A stretch of 64,000 nucleotides of DNA from Piscicola geometra (taxonomy: Eukaryota; Annelida; Clitellata; Hirudinida; Piscicolidae), in assembly GCA_943735955.1 (NCBI GenBank), contig OX030956.1:7223145-7287144 (forward strand). The letters run 5' to 3'. This document shows, one piece after another, positions 26,966-57,431 of the stretch. Position 1 is the stretch's first letter; the number at the start of each line of letters is the position of its first letter. A program made the translations under genes and the position numbers. Below the pieces are notes generated by a model. It saw only the letters and a program-made list of their open reading frames with translations. It ran no database searches and had not been told where the DNA came from.

Positions 26966-27030
26966 CTGGTTCATCGGAGGTGATGGGATGTGCCCGGATG
27001 GTACCAGCTGGTTCATCGGAGGTGATGGGA
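26949..27030. repeat. Tandem duplication of a DAPP1 exon start
   Basis: A block of about 42 bp (TGCCCGGATGGTACCAGCTG onward to GGTGATGGGATG) occurs twice in direct succession. It contains the acceptor and first codons (WYHPG) of the SH2 exon, so two potential acceptors exist. Confidence 0.85.
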
Positions 27031-28839
27031 TGATGATCGGTGATGGGATGATGGAATGGGGATAGGGTGGTGATGAGATGATGATCGGATGCTGATGGTG
27101 GGATTTTGGTGAGGTTGTTATGAAGTGGTGATGGGGTGGTAATGGTGATCGGTTGGTAGGGTAGTGATGGAATCGTGATGATGGAGTGATGGTGGGATGG
27201 TGATGGGATGATGATGGGATGATGATGGGACGTTGAAGGGGTAGTTATGGGGTGATGATGGAAAGGTGATGAGATGGTGTTGAGATAGTGATTAAGTGGT
27301 GATGATGGAGTTTTGTGAACGGATAGATGATGGAGAGATAGAAAAGAGTTGATTTATTGGTGATGATAGCAGGGTGCGGAATGGTGCAAGATTGGCAATG
27401 AATGGTGATTGAAAAGTGGTGGAGAGTATTGACGACTGGCGATGAAAGGTAGTTGGTAGGGGTGACAAATCCATGACAAAATGAATTAACTAATAGATTT
27501 TATTAAAGTATTTGACGAAATAAAAACATTTATTTTTAAAATAATCGAAAATCCGTGAACTAACTCTAGATCGTAGATCTGTTCGATGAATAAGTCAGTC
27601 ATATTATGGAGAAGGAATAAGGGGTTGAATATGATACTGATGATGATGTTGGGATAACGATTAAATCGTTATGACAGTAATGATTTCGATGATCTTTGAA
27701 GCAATAGGATTTAGTCGTTAGGTGTGTCAGGTGTTAGATCAGAAGAAGGGACGTTCTTCGAAAGATTCAAAATATTTAGTTAAACAAGGGTTTAATGAAG
27801 TTTACTTTCAAATCTTATCGAATTGTAACTTCAATTTGATTCTAATTTAACCGTAACTTGCAATTTATTTTAACTTTAACATTCCATTAAATTTACTGCA
27901 ACTTGACATTAATTTGATTGCAACTTTGAAGAGATATAACTTAAACTTTACAAGATTATGAAAATATATTAGATTATATTTACCCAATAAATTCAAATGC
28001 TCTTGTTAGTTTACAAAGGCTTTAGTTGTAAGAACAGAAGTGAACACGAACACTCTTTAGGTTCTTGACGTTTGTCTTTATCGTTAAACAGTTTAAATTA
28101 AGTAAATAAATTAAAATCTAAAGTCAAGTAAAAGCTCTTTCTTCTTTTAAGCACTAAGAACGTATTTTCCTTACACTTACTTCAACTTTTTCAAAATAAT
28201 CTACAAATATCCTCGATTCTTATTCTAATTATTGGCTAGTAATCTTGTGAGTTCTTCAAGGAAGTATTTATAGAGTCTTGTTCTCGGCTTATTTTATATA
28301 CTTTTATTCAGCTCTAGATCCCTTCCGGCTAGTCAATTATCTTTTAACAGCTCATCTAATTATCCCCCAGATAATTATCTTAATTGATTGTTACCAAAGC
28401 TCTTTTTCTTCTCAAAATTACGAAGATGAAAAGCAGCTTTGGAAATGGTAGTTAAAAGCATATCAAGAATAATATATACGTGTTTTGTATTATATTGTAT
28501 CAAAGTGTTCAGAAAAAAAATATTTTCAGTAAACTTAACGCATATAGTTTTAAAATATATTATGTGAATTTATAAAATGGTGGAACAACAGTCTTTTGAA
28601 ATAAAATTAATAAAAGCTTATAATAATATATAACCTACGGGATACTCCTGTCTAGGGGATGAAGAAGAAATATATGTGCAATTGAAATCATTTTAAATTC
28701 GTTGCATTTACTAAAGCTGGGATGCAAGTTCTCAGCTTAGATTTGTTTCCGTGACACCATCACTTGCCTTTGATTTCCTAAAATCTACCTGCAAGGCAAC
28801 CGAACCTTAACCTTGGCTGGGAGAATGGAAGGATAAAGA

Positions 28840-29140
28840 CACTTGTTTTAGGTGCTCTACTGGACTAGTGGTAGAGCGAGGATGCCTTACTTTCCCGTAC
28901 AGGTAAGGCACCTGCCCGCTGTTTCTGGGTTGGCCGTTGACACTTTAATGACTCCATCCACCCTTTGTCAGCTTTTATTCTTCATGATGCTGGGTAAGCC
29001 AGATACCCTCCACACCAAAGGGAACCAAATTATCGTGAAAAGATGGTGGGAAAGCTGGTTCAGTTTCCAACCACTAACCATGCCGTGGCATAAGGAGTTT
29101 CCTGACCTCCTATCTGCACCCAATCGATGATGATGATGAT
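28840..29140 (+). mobile_element. SINE-like element with (GAT)n tail
   Basis: It starts with a tRNA-like segment (CTAGTGGTAGAGCGAGGATG, an A-box match), has a unique body and ends in ATCGATGATGATGATGATG. The B box is not clear, so this is weaker than the other SINE candidates. Confidence 0.4.
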
Positions 29141-29875
29141 GTAAATTCAATGATGACAGCATAGATTTAAAAATTAATGAAAATATTTTATTTAAGAATG
29201 ATGGTTTAAATTTTTAGTTATTTAAATAAAATATACTTATTTAAAAACAAATAATATATTTATTAAAAAACACTCAAATTAATCGCTATAAACCTAACAT
29301 AATTGCGCGACAAAACGTTAACGGGAGGGAATAATGAGGTAATGATAGATAGACTGAGTCAAGCCTACATCAAAGCAGTTTTTCGTGATAATTCTCTTTC
29401 TTCTGATGTCTTTGAAGTGAGGAAATGTTTTCGCTTCTTTTGAGCTCTTTTCGTGGCATTGTATTAGCCACTTTTAATCTATTACTCGTGTTTAAGTACA
29501 CACGTCGAATTTGTGTCAAGTGCTCTTTTGTCATTTTTGTGTGCCTTAGTTACTTTATTTAAAATATGGATGATATATTTGCGTTTTTTTAGACTAGGAA
29601 ATTTATTCTTTATTGTAAAAAAGTCATTTTTTCACTCATTTTTATCTGTAAAAAACGTCGTTTACAATAAAAATCAAAAAAGCTCTTGGCTTTGAATTTA
29701 AATTTTCCGTAATTTTCGTGAATGAACACAATTCATATTCTACTTTATATTTGCAAGTACAAACGACAAGTACAAAGGATCTACTGTACACCCGACAATG
29801 TGAAGTAGTAGTATAACTAATTGCTGTAGTAGTACTAGCTGTAGTAGTAGTAGTTGTGGTGTTAGTAGTACTAGT

Positions 29876-30420
<545 letters not shown>

Positions 30421-32087
30421 AGTAGTAACAGTTTTAGTATTATTGATACTAATCAACATAAAAGTATTATTAGTTGCAGTATGGCTAGAGCAGTTTCGAA
30501 GTAATAGTGACACTAGTAGACATTTCAGTGATCGGAATGGAAGAGTTGATAGCAGAAGCCTCAAATAGCGTGTGGCAAACGTAGAACTAAATGAGAGGTT
30601 TGGTGTGTATTCGGTGGTGTGAAAAGTACAATAAATGTAAAAATCATTAATTATTTACGCCCGGGACTGTGTAAATGTAAAGCATTGAGTCAAGGATCTA
30701 CGAAACTATGCAACGCCAAAGTTCAAGTAAAGTGTTAACATCAGTAACAATTAAAAAAGATACAACAGTGATGGTGATGATGACGATGTTGGTTTTTTAG
30801 TTAGATAGGTAGGTTGGTAGGTTGTTGATGGTAGTAAAATAGTTGTTTTTATGGTTGTTTTTATCGATTTTTTTCTCAAATAGTTGTTTGTTCGGTGGTT
30901 GTGCTGTTTGTTGCGAGGGTTTTCATTCTTTTGTCAGCTTCATGAGTTATTGTTGCTGTGAGTATGTTAGTTGTTGTGAAGGAAAATGGTTCTTGTTACA
31001 ACGGAAGTGAATAATTCAAATGGTAGGTTTGGTAGTGCTGATGACGATGCTGATGATAGCCACATTATAATCTCAAAAGCTTAATTTGAAATCAAATTGA
31101 TCAAAATTTTCGTAGCATAGAATTTCGCAGAGACCAAAGTTATAAAAAACGTCACTAATGAAAGAAGCTAGAGTGAATCCAATGTGACCAACAATATTAA
31201 CTAGGATTTAAAAAGTTAATGAAAACCCATTAAACATGTATAATGATTGAGACTAATTTGAGGTAGAGCATATAAGAATTCATTTAAATAGGTTTATAAG
31301 GGTAGTTAATTAATAGAAAATAATTAAATTAAACAAATGAACTAAAATAGTCTTGATACATAATTCTTTCAGTTATAAAAAGCTTTCTAGGGTTAATTCA
31401 AAAAATAAATATTTGCAATTTCATGAAAAAGATTTTTACTTCCTAATATATTTTTATTCATATTATAAACGTTTTCATAATTTTTATTTTAGGTTATTAA
31501 CCTTTTAAATTATATTGTATTTTAAAAATAATTTTATAAAAAAATGTAAAATCCCTTTAATTAACTTTAATTTTTTTTACATTGTTCTTTTGGTTTAACA
31601 ATTACTGCTTTAAATGATTATAATTAAAATAGTTAATTAATATTAAAATCTAAATATGTAATTCAACAAGATGTTTGCCAATGAATATTTTAAGAAGTTA
31701 AAATTTTAAATATTTCATTTACGATTTGATATTTAAATGTATAATGAGTTAACATTTAATTAGTTAATGAGTTGAAATATAATGAGTGAGTGAAAATTAA
31801 GAGTTTCAGGTGAAAACTAATTCAAGTCTGACAATCTAAAGTTACCCAAGTGATTTTGTCTTCATCAAAACACGATTAACAAAACTAAAAGACTATGAAT
31901 AATGAAAACAGTAATATAAAAAAAACAATTTCATGAATTTTATAAAATAAATTTAATAAAGTGAGGCAGAAAAGTTATAAAAATAAGTGTGGAAAAATTA
32001 ATATCATAGCCAAGAATTTTAGCTTTGAAGAAATGTAAAAAAAATAAAAATCATCATCATCATCAGCATCATCATAATCATCATCAC

Positions 32088-32131
<44 letters not shown>

Positions 32132-33374
32132 ACATCATCGTCGTCATGGTAACGAAATATTTAATTTCAAACTGTCAACAAGGTAGCAATGAAAAATCTA
32201 TGACGAAACTACATACGGAGTTTGTGGATGACACGTCGTACAAAGACTTATAGTAAAATAATTAAAAATTATAATTTTCAATTATTTAATCAATTAATTA
32301 ATTAAAAATAATGATTTGTCAGGTGTCAACTAACTTTCGGAATATTTAACATGGAAATTAAACTCGTATGAGCTTGATGAACCCGGAATTAACAACAATA
32401 ACAATTATTACTCCAATTGAATGAGTAATAAAATGTTGAATATTAATAGGAATAAATAAATTATTTATAAACTACTGAATATTAATGGAATGGATAAATT
32501 ATTTATAAACTACTGAATATTAATGGAATGGATAAATTATTTATAAACTACTGAATATTAATAGGAATGGATAAATTATTTATAAACTACTGAATATTAA
32601 TAGTAATAAATAAATTATTTATAAACTAATACATATGAATGAGTGTGAATACATTAAGCATCAATAAGTACACATTGAATCTTTGTGCATGATCTTCCCT
32701 GAATGTAACCCCTGAAGGTTGTATAAAAATGAAAAAAGTTAATTTATATTCTAACTACGTTATAAAATCCATGCATACTTAATTCACACTAAATGAATAT
32801 TAATACGTATAGTATTTACATTACTACACACTTTCAGACGTACCCAAACATGCATAAACACGTGAATATATTTGAATGTATGAAAAATGAAAGTCAGTAA
32901 ACTTGATATAGCCCTTACTTACATAATACAAACATACATATATACGTCTTATATATGTATATATGAAACCTATGCAAACTCTGCTGAATACCCTATCAAA
33001 ATGCTTCAAATGAGCACCACCTCAAATACAAATGTTTTGTATTTTTCTTGTATTTTATACAATGTCATATTGACCTATGATGTTACGTATTAACTTACAA
33101 AAGCTTGCCAATGCCATAGCACCTTCATTGGGGTTTTAGAATGTTGAATGGGGGTATATGCTTTTTTGTTTTGTATTTCTATCGAGTTAAATGCGTGTAT
33201 ATTACTGTGGCCTTGTATTATTGCTTAATACTAGATAACTCCATTAGGTATTATGACTGCTAACTGATTAAGAAAAAAAAAGTAAAAAGAAGGAAGAAAA
33301 AAAGAATAATAAAAAACATTTAATATAAATTATTTGAAAATAAAGTATTTAAATAAAAAAACTCAATATGAATG

Positions 33375-33520
33375 CATTGAAGATTATTGAGAGACGATTG
33401 CGTTAGTGACCAATGAGGGAGATGGTGGGTTGAGCCGAAGGTCGTGAGTTCGAATGCTACTTCGAACAAATGTAGTAAGGTGTGTAGAAACTAACGACGA
33501 ACTCACTAGGTTTATAGCCA
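33375..33520 (+). mobile_element. tRNA-derived SINE candidate
   Basis: The segment GGGAGATGGTGGGTTGAGCC, then GTCGTGAGTTCGAATGC, has A-box-like and near-consensus B-box sequence and resembles the head of the element at 14258. The 3' end was not resolved. Confidence 0.45.
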
Positions 33521-34346
33521 AAACACGAAAAAGTTTGAAATTAAAGTTAGGAAGAAACTTGAGTTGAAAATAAAAATATAAATTCGGATTTGGATTTTAA
33601 AACGTACTAAATAACATTTATTTTGAATATTTCAAATCTAGTTATAGAGTCAATTTTCAATAAATTGGTTTTTTATGTACGATTTAATGCCCGTAAAACT
33701 TTATCATTGGGTAAAAAAGTGCTTTTCCATGCAGTAGAATATCTTGGATGCTTGCCGACGATACTGTTTGTAAGTTGGAAAAATCGATATAAAGGTTTGT
33801 GTAGAAGGAATATTCAAGGTAAATTCAGACTTTCAAGGTTGAAATAATAATAAGAAATTAAAAAAACAATAATTTTGAATTAAAATGAAAATCTCTATTT
33901 CGAAATTCGAAATTTAATGGTTCGCTAAATGCCATGAGATTGTAAAAAAAAGTTATGATAAGAATGAAATCAAAATTGTATAAAAGCTAAAAAATGATAA
34001 ATAAAATGTAAATGCAAAATTAAATTCCTTTTGAGAGAGTCATAATCATAGAGTCATATCGAAGAGCAGTGTTGGAATGGATAGGTGATTGGAAAGGAGT
34101 AATTACAAAAATAACATTTTTAAAACGAGCCTTGAAAAGGAAGAAAGAAAAAAGGGTCATGTCTGAAGATACTCAACTGTGTCTTCCTCAGGAGTCTCAG
34201 TTAAAAATATTTTCAAGTATAAATTAACAAATAATCAAAAGTAATCTTTTTCCCTCTCGATCACCAACTTTATCCTTCCCGTAGCATACCTTCGCTCTTC
34301 ATAACTTCAATTTACAATCATTCTCACCAATCGACGAAAATAATTC

Positions 34347-36591
34347 TCAAACTGGAGTCTCGAAGAATTGTTCATCGGCGTTTTGGCCTTCTGCAACTTC
34401 GATGGAGGTTTCTGGGGCGAGAAGTCTTTCACCCTCCGGAGACGCCTGCTTCTTCCTCCTCCTCTTCTTGTGGGGATGCGGCAAGAGAAGGCTTTCCGAG
34501 CCAGGAGAGGGCTCTTCCACGCTGGAACTCATCATGGTGTCTTTCTTCTCCTCTCGAAACGCCGCTGTATCGGTCTTTGTGGTCGCTGTGGTGGAAGTTG
34601 TGTTCGTGGTGGCGGTCGTGGTTTGAGATGGACTCTTGCTTTTGAGTTTTTGTTTTGTTTTTTGTGTTTTTTGAGCTTTTTGCAGATGGATGCTTTGTGG
34701 TTGTTGCCGTTTGTAGGTGGTGGCTTGTGAGGGGGGAGAGATGACGAGAGGGTGTCTTGCTGGGGGGGAATGCACGCCCTTCGTCTTTTTGGTGTTCAGG
34801 TACTTGACATGACTCTTCAAGTCCTTCTCGATGAGCTCCAACTTCGCCTTTATGAACTCCCTGTCAGCGAGCACGTGTTCCGTCGTCAAGTCATTCAAGC
34901 AGACTACAATGTTCTTTCGCGACTGCTCAATGTTCACCATGTTCTCGCTCACACTGGTCGCCAACTGGTCCACCGTCGTCTTGAGGCGTTCGAGAAACTT
35001 GTTGAAGCGTTCGTCGTTCTCCAGTTGCTTGACGTTGTTGCCGTAACTCATCAGCCTCAACAAATGCGTCAGACAACTGACACACTCTTGAAATCTCCCC
35101 GCCAGACCACCGTTCCGGATGGTCGAGAAGTCTGGAATGTGAGACCGCGTGAGCACCATGTTGTTTCGGAAACTCAACTCCCTGGCGTCCTGGTAGAACT
35201 CGACTATCCTCTCCCTTATCGTTTCCAGACGCGAGTAGTTTTCGGCGATGAAGTGGTCGATGTGGCTGACCTTCTTGAGGAGGAGGTAGATCGACAGGTC
35301 GATGGGTGCCTGTGGAGAGTCTTTTAGTTTGAACTTGCAGTCCTGGTCTAGTGTCAGGTTCGTGACGTAAGGAATCCTCGAGAGCACCAGTGTTTCGAGG
35401 TCAGCGTCCTTCATGTGGGTCTTTTCCAGGTGCTCTGCCATCTTGTGGCCGGAAAAAAACCTCACTACTTTGAAGATCGTTTTCGCTTTTTCATCACACC
35501 ACACCATTGAAGTGACTTGCGCGATGCTTAAAACGATGGATCCTGCCGTGTTAGCAGCCTGTTTCGAGCACTTCTTCGAGAGAGGAAGCTGCAGTGTCAG
35601 ACTGAAAAACAGACGTTCAACCTTCTTCAGAATCAGAAACACATTGAGTTTCTTGAACGGTAGTTTTTGGCTTTTTCTCGTCTCTTCGGTTTCCTCCGAG
35701 ATGTTTTCGACTGAATAGACGCCATTGTCGGTGCGGTACTTGTAGGAGAGGATGTGGTAGGCGGTGATGTCTCGGAAGATGACGACGTCCTTCATGGAAG
35801 TGAGCGCCTGGAAGAGACATGCGATCTGGTTTTCTTCTTTCCAGAAGCGTTGAGCTATGATGTCGCCGAGTTTGTCTCGCTCCTCTTTCAACCTGCCAAA
35901 TTCATGCAGTGAGGCAAAGTTTTTATTTGCGTTTTCAAGCATTAGAAAAAATCACAATTATTGGGAAAGACATTTCTTTTTTTACTCTCTTTTTTTTAAA
36001 ACAATATTTATATTAAGAAAATAATTATATTCCAATAGGCTTAAAAGCTTTGTCCTTGAACTTTTTTTATAATCTATCTAATCAAAAGTATTTTAATAAA
36101 GTTTTATCATTTAATAAAAGTTTAAAACTTAAAAAAACATATTTATTATTGCGACCAAAAAGCACTAAAGCACGTTCTAATGGTCTCAATATTCATTACA
36201 GATCTAAACAAAACTCAAGCAAAAAATTTCCAGCAAAAAATTACTTTTAAAATCGCACCTATCCTAAAACTGTTTTAACTTTTCTTTACTATCTCATAAT
36301 CGATTTTCAAAACCCATAAATGAATTAGTCTCCCAGCGAAATAGACACGTCACTACACCCTCTGACCAACCACACCATCAACCACACCATCAACCACATC
36401 ATCAACCACACCACCAGCATCACCCACTTGAGGTAGTTCAGAGTGGCCCAGATAAGGCACATGGCGATGAGACAGATGCAGACAATGTTGATGGTCGAGT
36501 AAATGGCCGAAACTTCGAGAAGGTTGACGGCGGGATGCAAAAAAGGCGCTGAATTGCCGCTGAGGTTCGCTATTTTCACGTCTGCACTCAT
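34347..36591 (-). CDS. Unrecognised single-pass membrane protein with helical domain and basic tail
   Basis: I do not recognise this family. Two exons, 36591-36428 and 35892-34347, join in phase 2 and give about 569 residues. The start is MSADVKIANLSG; a hydrophobic segment follows at about residues 31-52 (STINIVCICLIAMCLIWATL). After the junction comes a charged helical region (KLKEERDKLGDIIAQRFWKE), then about 280 residues without low complexity (for example DVVIFRDITAYHILSYKYRT). The C-terminal third is rich in Ser/Thr/Lys and has a basic cluster PHKKRRRKK before the end EQFFETPV. An alternative start at 35942 (MLENANKN) would skip the membrane segment. The exon is GC-richer than its surroundings and long, which supports a real gene. 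Confidence 0.6.
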
Positions 36592-36877
36592 TAATCCGGC
36601 TGGGAAGGGGGTCGAGATGTGGTGGTGGGAGGGTGCCTGGGAGGGGGGCGATCGTGAAGCGCTTTAGGTTCTTTGTGAATCCAGTAGCAGTAGTGGAATG
36701 CAGTGGAACCTCCGTCAAAATCAACTTCCAAGCTCACATCCTCGTCCAGTCTTACTTTTCTTCGATGCGTCTAACGTGGTGGTTATGAAAGTGTAGCGAT
36801 ACAATAGTAGCCATCGGAACCAACGTTATGGTGTCAAGGCAACATCATGGCCATCAGCTGATGCATGCTTGCGCCTT

Positions 36878-37147
<270 letters not shown>

Positions 37148-37494
37148 TGTTTTTTCAGTAATGTATATTATTTTTCCTTTATTTCATCCTAATTCCTATT
37201 TTCTATCTATTTATTTACATCTTATTATTTGGTCTAAAACTACTCTTTTTGGTAACCTTCAGATTCAATTTTCTAGTCCTTATAGTCTTTCCATTTTATA
37301 TTTATATCAATTCTACCTAAAAAAACACAAAGCCACACACACATACATATATATAACCCACTCCCAGACACACAAACAAACAAACGAACACACACACTCA
37401 CACAAATACATATACATAAATTTATCGATATGTATTCAATACTCACATACACATACACACAGTAATTGATTTTATTCCAAACATGTATTTTGTA

Positions 37495-37910
37495 TCTTGC
37501 ATATTGCATACTGTGTATTGCATATTGCATACTGTGTATTGCATATTTCATACAGAGTATTGCATATTTCATACTGTGTTTTGCATATTGCATACTGTGT
37601 ATTGCATATTTCATACAGAGTATTGCATATTGCATACTGTGTTTTGCATATTGCATACTGTGTATTGCATATTTCATACAGAGTATTGCATATTGCATAC
37701 TGTGTTTTGCATATTGCATACTGTGTATTGCATATTGCATACTGTGTTTTGCATATTGCATACTGTGTTTTGCATATTGCATACTGTGTTTTGCATATTG
37801 CCTACTGTGTATTGCATATTGCATACTGTGTATTGCCAATTGCATACTGTGTTTTGCATATTTCATACAGAGTATTGCATATTGCATACTATGTATTGCA
37901 TATTGCGAGC
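37495..37910. repeat. 21-bp minisatellite (TTGCATATTGCATACTGTGTA)
   Basis: About 20 copies, with variants TTTCATACAGAG and TTTTGCATA. Because the unit is seven codons long, several frames stay open and translate to heptad-like repeats such as YCILHTV. Confidence 0.9.
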
Positions 37911-38052
37911 CTGGCTGGAGACTACAGGAGGAAAACCCTCTTTGAATAACAGCATCGCCATCCAGGGCTCTAGCGGCTGGCGAGAAGAAGAAGAGGAGGA
38001 GGAAGAGGAGGCGGAAGAGGAGTGGGAGGAGTCTCCTGGAGCTGTACTTTAA
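37905..38052 (+). other. Possible orphan exon, Glu-rich
   Basis: After the minisatellite an open frame reads WLETTGGKPSLNNSIAIQ, then GSSGWRE and a Glu-rich stretch, ending ESPGAVL and a stop at about 38052. It is GC-rich relative to the flanks. No partner exon or similarity was recognised. Confidence 0.2.
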
Positions 38053-39527
38053 ATGTTTTCGTGTTGCTCATGATGATGATAGTGTTGGTGGTGGTGATAA
38101 TGATGGTGGTGGTAATGGTGGTGATGATGGAGGTGTTAATGGAGGTGTTAATAGAAAATATGGTTTGATGATGGTGGTGGTGATGAAAGGGGTGATAATG
38201 ATGGTGGTGGTGATGGTGATGATGATGATGGGGGTGGTCGTGACGGCGAAATTATTCAGTAGCTATTTGTCAAAATTGAAATGAGTGAATAATCGATGAT
38301 GAGGATCATGAGGAGGAGGAGGAGGATGATGATGATGATGATGATGATAATTGTGTTGATAATTGCATGAATTCAAATTAACTATACAAATGGCCTTCTA
38401 AGACTTTGAAGACGAGATGCGAGTATAAAGACTAACTACAACTCCCCAAAAAATTATGTTTTTGCTGTTTTAGCACTATTATATTTGATGCATTAATTTG
38501 CGATTTTTCATCTATTTTCAATTACTTCGGCTGATTTAAAAAAAAAACTAAAGCAAATTCACTTTCTTTAACATATTCCAAACATACAATTAGAAACAAA
38601 AACACGCAAAACAAAGTATAGAAAAAATAAAAATCAAATATACAAATAAAAAATAACAACCAACCATAAAAACACCAAAAACACATCTCTATAATTACCA
38701 AACCAATATTACTTTTATAAACGTATAAAAACCTTAAATTCTGCATACAAAAATTTGATACTGTAAATATAACACTTTTTATCTGTTATAATATTTATTT
38801 GTAATCATTTAAACATTTTATAGTATAATTAAATAATCAAATAATAATTTATTTACAAACTCTTTTTTCTTCGATTTAATAGATTTAAAAACTTTTAAAT
38901 TCAATTATTAAGCAAAAATGTGGAAAAAAAACTCGACGTTAAAGTCTACAGACTGCTCAAAACGAGAGTCCACACTCTCAAAAAAAAGAAAAAGAACATG
39001 ATGGATGGAAGAGAGGGAATGAAAGACAGAAGGACGATGAATGACAAAAGGAATGAAGGATAAAAACTGCTGAGTCATCTCATTAATATTCATGAGCTTC
39101 TTGTTCTTGGGTTTCCACGCTGTCCTAGCAACCAGATACATTGACCCGATTCTATTGCCAGTCTGTGTCTTTTATTCCAAACTCGAAAATACTAATAGGA
39201 TTCTCTTTTGTACTGCTCATTTCTCTATTATGAACTGAGTACCCAGCGTTGTATCTTCTATGCGCGATGTTGCACGCAGTTGTGTGTACAGTAAACAGTA
39301 CACGGGGGAGTGGGAAAGAGGAGGCGTGATAACAAAAGAGATCTTACAAACCTTGAATTTAAAAGTTAAATTTAATATTCCATAATAATAATTGATCATG
39401 AAATTAATAATTCAGTTGATCTATTTAGAATATTATTTTTATTATTTACAAAATGCCTCAAAAGTGTACGGGATAGACACAGCCTGGCATCAAGGCACAT
39501 CCTAGAGCAGGCGACAGCCAATGTCAC

Positions 39528-39642
<115 letters not shown>

Positions 39643-39815
39643 TGTGTGTGTGTTACAATCTGCGTGTGTGATTTTAGTTTTATATTTATCTTTGAGGGTT
39701 TATTAACATAGAAGGCTTTTTAAAAAAAAATTTCCCTATTTTTTACAAATTAAATTTTTCATAAATCGTTTATAAACTATAATAAAAACAACTTCCACCA
39801 AATCCACACTTACAA

Positions 39816-39847
<32 letters not shown>

Positions 39848-41888
39848 ACACACAAGTGAGAGTAGGAGGAGAGGCAGGCGTACACATGCATACACACACA
39901 TACACACACACATATATAGGGAAGATACTTCAGACATAATTTCAGTCAAAACAACCAGCATTTCTGGCAAGGTCGAAATGCCTGGAGGCTTCAAGGATTT
40001 TTCCTGGGCTCTTCCTCGTCGTCGTCATCATCATCATCTCCTTCATCGTCTTCATCATCTCCTTAATCATCATTATCATCTCTTTCATCATCATCATCAT
40101 CTTCTTTATCATCATCATCTTCTTCTTTTTCAGCATCATCATCTTCTTCTTCATCATCATCCTCATCTTTTTCTTTATCATCATAATCTTCTTCCACATC
40201 ATCATCATCTTTTTTTTCCATCATTATCATCATCATATTCAAAATCCTCATCATCTTCATCATCGTATCCTTAATTCTGCTTGTATGGCTTTGGTTATAG
40301 TAGGGTTTAGGGATTTCTCTAATATTTCGTTTAAATTGATGATCAGTAGTCTTTTTCATAATTTAAAAAATCTTTCTTCAAAAACTAATTATATTGACCA
40401 AGAATTTGAAAAAATTAATTGTTGAGAATTTTTGGATGGTTTTTGTCACATTCTTAAGAGTAAAGTGTTTTTTATTACACAATGACCACGCTCAACTTTC
40501 AGGCCTGAAAAAGTCACTGTTATTATTTTTTTCTGAAAAATAGAAATTTTACAGAAAATTGAAACTATTGTATTTTATTTTTTTTGTTTTTTAACGTTTT
40601 TTAATTTATAAATCTGCTTCTTTGGAGAGCTAATGATGAAACTAACTACACATTTTTGTGAATACGATAATGAAAATACCAAAACAAATTAAAGTTGACT
40701 GATATTTGTTTGGATGATGATGATTATGATAATGATTTCATCATGTTTGAAAAATCATCGATACATACAAACATACAAACCTTTCTTGATATGTAGTTTG
40801 TATTTCATTCATTAAAGGCTTTTTTTATTATTGCTTTTCAATCAACGTTGCGATTTTTAAAATACTTTTTGACACACACTCGAACAATGTTTCTTTACAA
40901 ATACATAAGTTTATTTTTTTATTAAGACATTTGCATATTTAGTTTTCAGTTATTCAAGAATCTTCGACGCGTCATTGTTTTTATCAATATTTTTGCTTTT
41001 AAATAACATTGTAAAAGCAATGCAAGTTCATATTTGTTTCATGTCCAAGTCACTTAGATGTTTATTAAGGACATGGAAATAAATCCAACGGGTCCTGATG
41101 TCTAATCTCGTATTTAAAGGTGACCAGAAAGGTGTTGTTTTTAGACAAATAGAATATTTAAATGAAAAAATGCAATAGGAGTTTTTAAAATACATGTTAT
41201 GTTTATCACGTTAGTCTTCATTGGCTTATTCATTTCTTTCCAAGCCCGTTTTCATGGATTCTAAAGGAATAGTAGAGAATATTTAATATTAATAATCTAA
41301 GTTTTTTTCTTCCGTTCTAAATAGAACTGTTGGTGGACATTTATCGTTTATTTTTCTATTTTTATCTTTTTTAATGACTAGATTGCTTTAAAGTTTAAAG
41401 TTTAAACGTTAACATTAATCACTGAATGTTTTAGACCTTAAGGTCATCACTTCTTCCACTCAAAAACTTTCCTAAATCTTTTTTTTATTTTAGCAATTAT
41501 TATTTTGAAGCAATTTTCATTCAATTTCTTCACGCTTCATAGGGGTCAAAAGACATGCAGTGGTCAAACCCTCTAAACCTATACCAAATAACGCAAAAGA
41601 TCTATTTACGTATTCTATAAAAGTACATTTGCAATAAATTTGATTAAAACTTGTATTGTATTGACGATAAATTATGAATTATATATCAAGTATCATAAAA
41701 CATCTTTTCTGAGCATAAAACATTATTTTAAACAACTTAAAATAAATAAATAAAATCAAATAAATATATTTTAGAATGTTCAAAATTGGCAAAATTTATT
41801 AATTTTTATTAATCTTTCATCCAATTTATTGAAGTCAAATCTTGTTGAAGGTTCTTCATTACACTGGTTTACTTTTTACTAATTTCGG

Positions 41889-57431
<15,543 letters not shown>

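Noticed and set aside
34752..35718. Plus-strand frames opposite 34347-35892
   Set aside because: Shadows of the longer minus-strand exon, which has consistent splice phase and non-repetitive composition.
35617..35942. Start codon at 35942 for the unknown membrane protein
   Set aside because: An acceptor at 35893 joins in phase to an upstream exon with a membrane segment, so the ATG at 35942 is probably intronic; kept only as an alternative.
37495..37910. CRISPR-like array
   Set aside because: The repeats are contiguous with no unique spacers, in a eukaryotic genome; it is a minisatellite.
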